Part shown: piece after piece, positions 5,743 through 7,401 of the stretch | Layout: each line of letters begins with the position of its first letter | Numbering within the stretch: position 1 is the first letter of the stretch | Source: Campylobacteraceae bacterium | GTDB lineage: Bacteria; Campylobacterota; Campylobacteria; Campylobacterales; Sulfurovaceae | NCBI GenBank assembly: GCA_027023145.1 | Contig: JALVWV010000276.1 | Span: forward strand, 1 to 7,401 | Reading direction: 5' to 3' | Length of the DNA stretch: 7,401 bases | The notes under the pieces: model-generated | Databases searched by the model: none | The model's input: the letters and a program-made list of their open reading frames with translations, nothing else | Told to the model about the DNA's origin: nothing | Made by a program: the position numbers and the translations under genes

Positions 5743-6309
5743 TTACCTAAAGTGCTCCCGAAAAAACGTCTCCACCATTTCATCAAACGTCTTCATTCGT
5801 TCCTTCCCCTTGGGAAGTTCCCCACGTAAGCGGCGCATCTTCTGAAGGAACCCATCCACCTCATCGGGCAAAATAGACTGAAACCACCGCCGGATATGCT
5901 TAGCAAAGGCCGGTGAAGCCCCACCGGTAGAAAAGGCGACCGTCAAATCCCCCTCTTTGACAAACGACGGGAAGATAAAGTCACAATAGCGGGTATCGTC
6001 TACGCTGTTGACCAGTACGCGGGTATCTCGGGACTCTTCGTAGATCAGACGGTGCAGGTCGATCGTATCGGTCGCGACGATCACCAAATCAAACCCCTCG
6101 ATGTCACCGGTGCGGTACGGCCGGTGATAGAGGGTGAGGCAATGCTCGCCGATGAGCGTGTGGGTCTCCACCGACATCTCAGGGGTGATGACGGTGATCT
6201 CCTTGGTAAACTGGACGAGTTTTTCCAGCTTCTCATGGGCGATCGCGCCGCCACCGACGACGAGCACTTTGCGATCGTGCATATCCATAAACATAGGGAA
6301 GTAGGCCAT
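5743..6309 (-). CDS. Precorrin-2 dehydrogenase / sirohydrochlorin ferrochelatase (single-domain, CysG N-terminal/Met8-like)
   Basis: This 188-residue cytosolic enzyme has an N-terminal NAD-binding fold (VLVVGGGAIAHEKLEKL, residues 15-31), the catalytic-site segment VNSVDDTRYCDFIFPS (100-115), where Asp104 or Asp105 matches the essential aspartate of CysG/Met8, and FSTGGASPAFAKHIR (126-140). It oxidises precorrin-2 to sirohydrochlorin with NAD+; related enzymes also insert iron to make siroheme, though a separate chelatase cannot be excluded. The methyltransferase domain of full CysG is absent, so precorrin-2 must come from another gene. Its divergent neighbour decarboxylates siroheme, so the pair suggests heme d1 synthesis rather than only siroheme for sulfite/nitrite reductase. 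The start has AAGGA six bases upstream. The gene lies between two REP-like elements. The overlapping plus-strand frames here are shadows. Confidence 0.93.
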   Translation of the reverse strand: MAYFPMFMDMHDRKVLVVGGGAIAHEKLEKLVQFTKEITVITPEMSVETHTLIGEHCLTLYHRPYRTGDIEGFDLVIVATDTIDLHRLIYEESRDTRVLVNSVDDTRYCDFIFPSFVKEGDLTVAFSTGGASPAFAKHIRRWFQSILPDEVDGFLQKMRRLRGELPKGKERMKTFDEMVETFFREHFR

Positions 6310-6344
6310 GGGGTTCCTTCAGATAATGATCTCTGCCTTGCTCC

Positions 6345-6361
6345 CACACTTGGAGAGTGTG
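6345..6361. other. Small inverted repeat upstream of the precorrin-2 dehydrogenase gene
   Basis: CACACT and AGTGTG form a 6-base-pair stem with a 5-base loop, 36 bases before the ATG of the precorrin-2 dehydrogenase gene and within its likely promoter or leader. It may be an operator or leader hairpin; no matching -10/-35 pair was clear for this gene. Confidence 0.3.
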
Positions 6362-6379
6362 AAAGAACTCAGGAATATT

Positions 6380-6426
6380 GGAGCAGGGACTTCAGTCCCG
6401 TCATGCAGGGCCAAAGCCCTGCCTCC
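6380..6426 (+). repeat. REP/REPIN-like palindromic element 2
   Basis: Two adjacent hairpins: GGGACT-TC-AGTCCC (6386-6399) and GCAGGGC-CAAA-GCCCTGC (6405-6422), with GGAG at the left end and CCTCC at the right end, so the whole unit is a degenerate inverted repeat. The first 22 bases match element 1 (minus strand 5726-5705) except at two pyrimidine positions. It lies between divergent genes, upstream of both starts. Confidence 0.75.
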
Positions 6427-6478
6427 TTGTTGGATACAAATCTACTCTACCACTGCGATATTATACTGTGAAAATGTT

Positions 6479-6493
6479 TTGCATGTGTTGCAT
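6479..6493 (+). repeat. Direct repeat TTGCAT-GTG-TTGCAT
   Basis: Two TTGCAT hexamers separated by three bases end at the -35 box of the siroheme decarboxylase promoter. This could be a regulator site; no known consensus is recognised. Confidence 0.35.
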
Positions 6494-6521
6494 TGGAATG
6501 TGAGCCGTTTTTTGCTACACT
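6493..6521 (+). promoter_or_regulatory. Promoter of the siroheme decarboxylase gene
   Basis: TTGGAA (6493-6498) and TACACT (6516-6521) are spaced by 17 bases, with a TGC just before the -10 (extended -10 type). The predicted start near 6528 leaves a leader of about 19 bases containing AGGA. No FNR-type site was found in this intergenic region. Confidence 0.55.
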
Positions 6522-6546
6522 ACCCCAAAACATTTCAGGACTCCCA

Positions 6547-7401
6547 ATGCAAGATACACTCCTCTACCAAATGCAAAACGCCTTTCCCATGACCGAGCGC
6601 CCCTTCAAGGCGATCGCGGATGAGCTGGGCACCACCGAAGCCGAAGTGCTCGCCACCGTCCAGCGCATCAAGGATGAGAAGATCATCCGACAGACTTCGG
6701 CGATCTTTGATACCAAGCGGCTGGGGTACACCTCTTCCCTCGTTGCCTTCAAAGTAGCCAAACCCGACATCGACCGAGCCGCTGAGATCATCAATGCCCA
6801 CCCCGGGGTCAGCCACAACTACCTGCGCAACCACGACTACAACATCTGGTTCACCATGGCCGTCGCCCCCGACAGCGCACTCGGACTCGAAAAGACCATC
6901 TCTATCCTCCAGGAGCAGACCGGAGCCGAAGATGCCATCATCCTCCCCACCATTAAAATGTTCAAAATCTCAGTCAAAATGGACACCACCGGCACCCGCG
7001 CCAAAAAAGAGAAGGTCAAAAAAGCCGCCCACAAAGCCCTCGATCTCACCCCCCGCCACATCGACGTAATCAAAGAGCTCCAGAAAGACATCACTGTTAC
7101 CGAAGAGCCGTTCCGGGAAGCGATTGACCGGCTGGGGATGACCTATGAGGAGTTTTTCGCCATCGCCCACGAGCTCAAGGATGCCGGAGTCATGCGCCGC
7201 TTCGCTACGATTCTCAATCACCGCCGAGCCGGATTTTCCGCCAACGCTATGAGTGTCTGGAGTGTCCCCGAGTCCGAGGGAGAGAAATACGGCAAAATGT
7301 TGGCGGAGTTTTCCGCCGTGAGCCACTGCTACCTGCGTCCGAGCTACCCCGGTTGGCCGTACAATCTCTTCGCCATGGTACACGCCAAGACGCAGGAAGC
7401 C
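6547..7401 (+). CDS. nirDL: Fused siroheme decarboxylase NirDL (Lrp/AsnC-fold), partial at right edge
   Basis: The 285 codons are open to the window edge. Two homologous halves are visible. The N-terminal half has a helix-turn-helix-like segment (residues 11-50, ERPFKAIADELGTTEAEVLATV) and HPGVSHNYLRNHDYNIWFTM at 85-104. The C-terminal half has LTPRHIDVIKELQKDI at 168-183, the second helix-turn-helix-like part to about 225, and VSHCYLRPSYPGWPYNLFAMVHA at 258-280. The repeated SHxYLR plus YN-W/L-F pattern is the signature of NirD/NirL and AhbA/AhbB decarboxylases, which remove two acetate carboxyls of siroheme to give 12,18-didecarboxysiroheme. Such genes are often mislabelled Lrp/AsnC regulators. 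A heme d1 rather than alternative heme b role is inferred. The start has AGGA six bases upstream. About 30-60 residues are probably missing at the C-terminus. Confidence 0.88.
   Translation, partial: MQDTLLYQMQNAFPMTERPFKAIADELGTTEAEVLATVQRIKDEKIIRQTSAIFDTKRLGYTSSLVAFKVAKPDIDRAAEIINAHPGVSHNYLRNHDYNIWFTMAVAPDSALGLEKTISILQEQTGAEDAIILPTIKMFKISVKMDTTGTRAKKEKVKKAAHKALDLTPRHIDVIKELQKDITVTEEPFREAIDRLGMTYEEFFAIAHELKDAGVMRRFATILNHRRAGFSANAMSVWSVPESEGEKYGKMLAEFSAVSHCYLRPSYPGWPYNLFAMVHAKTQEA

Noticed and set aside
6462..6467. TATACT as a -10 box for the siroheme decarboxylase gene
   Set aside because: No -35 hexamer at proper distance. The TTGGAA-N17-TACACT pair closer to the start is much better.
6535..6834. 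A minus-strand frame inside the siroheme decarboxylase gene
   Set aside because: It is antisense to a clearly conserved protein; no start signal or family motif.

Overview
The window (about 54% G+C by eye) looks like a chromosomal stretch from a denitrifying, probably sulfur- or hydrogen-oxidising bacterium. A Campylobacterota member of the Nitratifractor/Sulfurovum kind is my best guess. It rests on a two-domain NirD/NirL-type siroheme decarboxylase beside a single-domain precorrin-2 dehydrogenase, a small DUF2249/DUF59 membrane-protein operon of the kind met near NO-handling genes, and tight gene packing. The taxonomic call is inference; no rRNA or other marker gene is present.

Left part (1-2566, all minus strand): a family-21/lactaldehyde-dehydrogenase-like aldehyde dehydrogenase, a secreted or lipid-anchored M15-type metallopeptidase, and a DUF523 protein that runs off the left edge. 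They are separated by 21 bases and then a 4-base overlap, so they look cotranscribed. Four tandem heptamers sit exactly in the translation-initiation region of the peptidase.

Middle (2747-4931, all minus strand): a four-gene operon encoding a DUF2249 protein, a 12-helix membrane protein with conserved-looking histidines (heme-copper-oxidase subunit I-like/NnrS-like), a DUF59 (MIP18/PaaD-like) Fe-S assembly-type protein, and a 71-residue two-helix membrane protein. Upstream there is a TATAAT -10 box, and an FNR/DNR-type site (TTGAC-N4-ATCAA) centred exactly 41.5 bases before the start point that box predicts. This is the geometry of a class II activated promoter, so the operon is probably switched on by low oxygen or nitric oxide.

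Divergent from this operon (5103-5667, plus strand) is a complete MazE/MazF toxin-antitoxin pair with its own strong sigma70-type promoter and a perfect Shine-Dalgarno.

Right part: a precorrin-2 dehydrogenase/sirohydrochlorin ferrochelatase on the minus strand (5743-6309) and, divergently, a fused siroheme decarboxylase (6547 to the right edge). Together they cover precorrin-2 to didecarboxysiroheme, the entry to heme d1, the cofactor of cytochrome cd1 nitrite reductase. The dehydrogenase gene is bracketed by two REP/REPIN-like palindromic elements in opposite orientation that share a near-identical 22-base unit.

Overall the right two thirds read as the edge of a denitrification island: heme d1 synthesis plus a putative NO-linked accessory operon, with a toxin-antitoxin module and REP-like repeats inserted between them. 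No tRNA, rRNA, CRISPR array or insertion-sequence transposase was seen.
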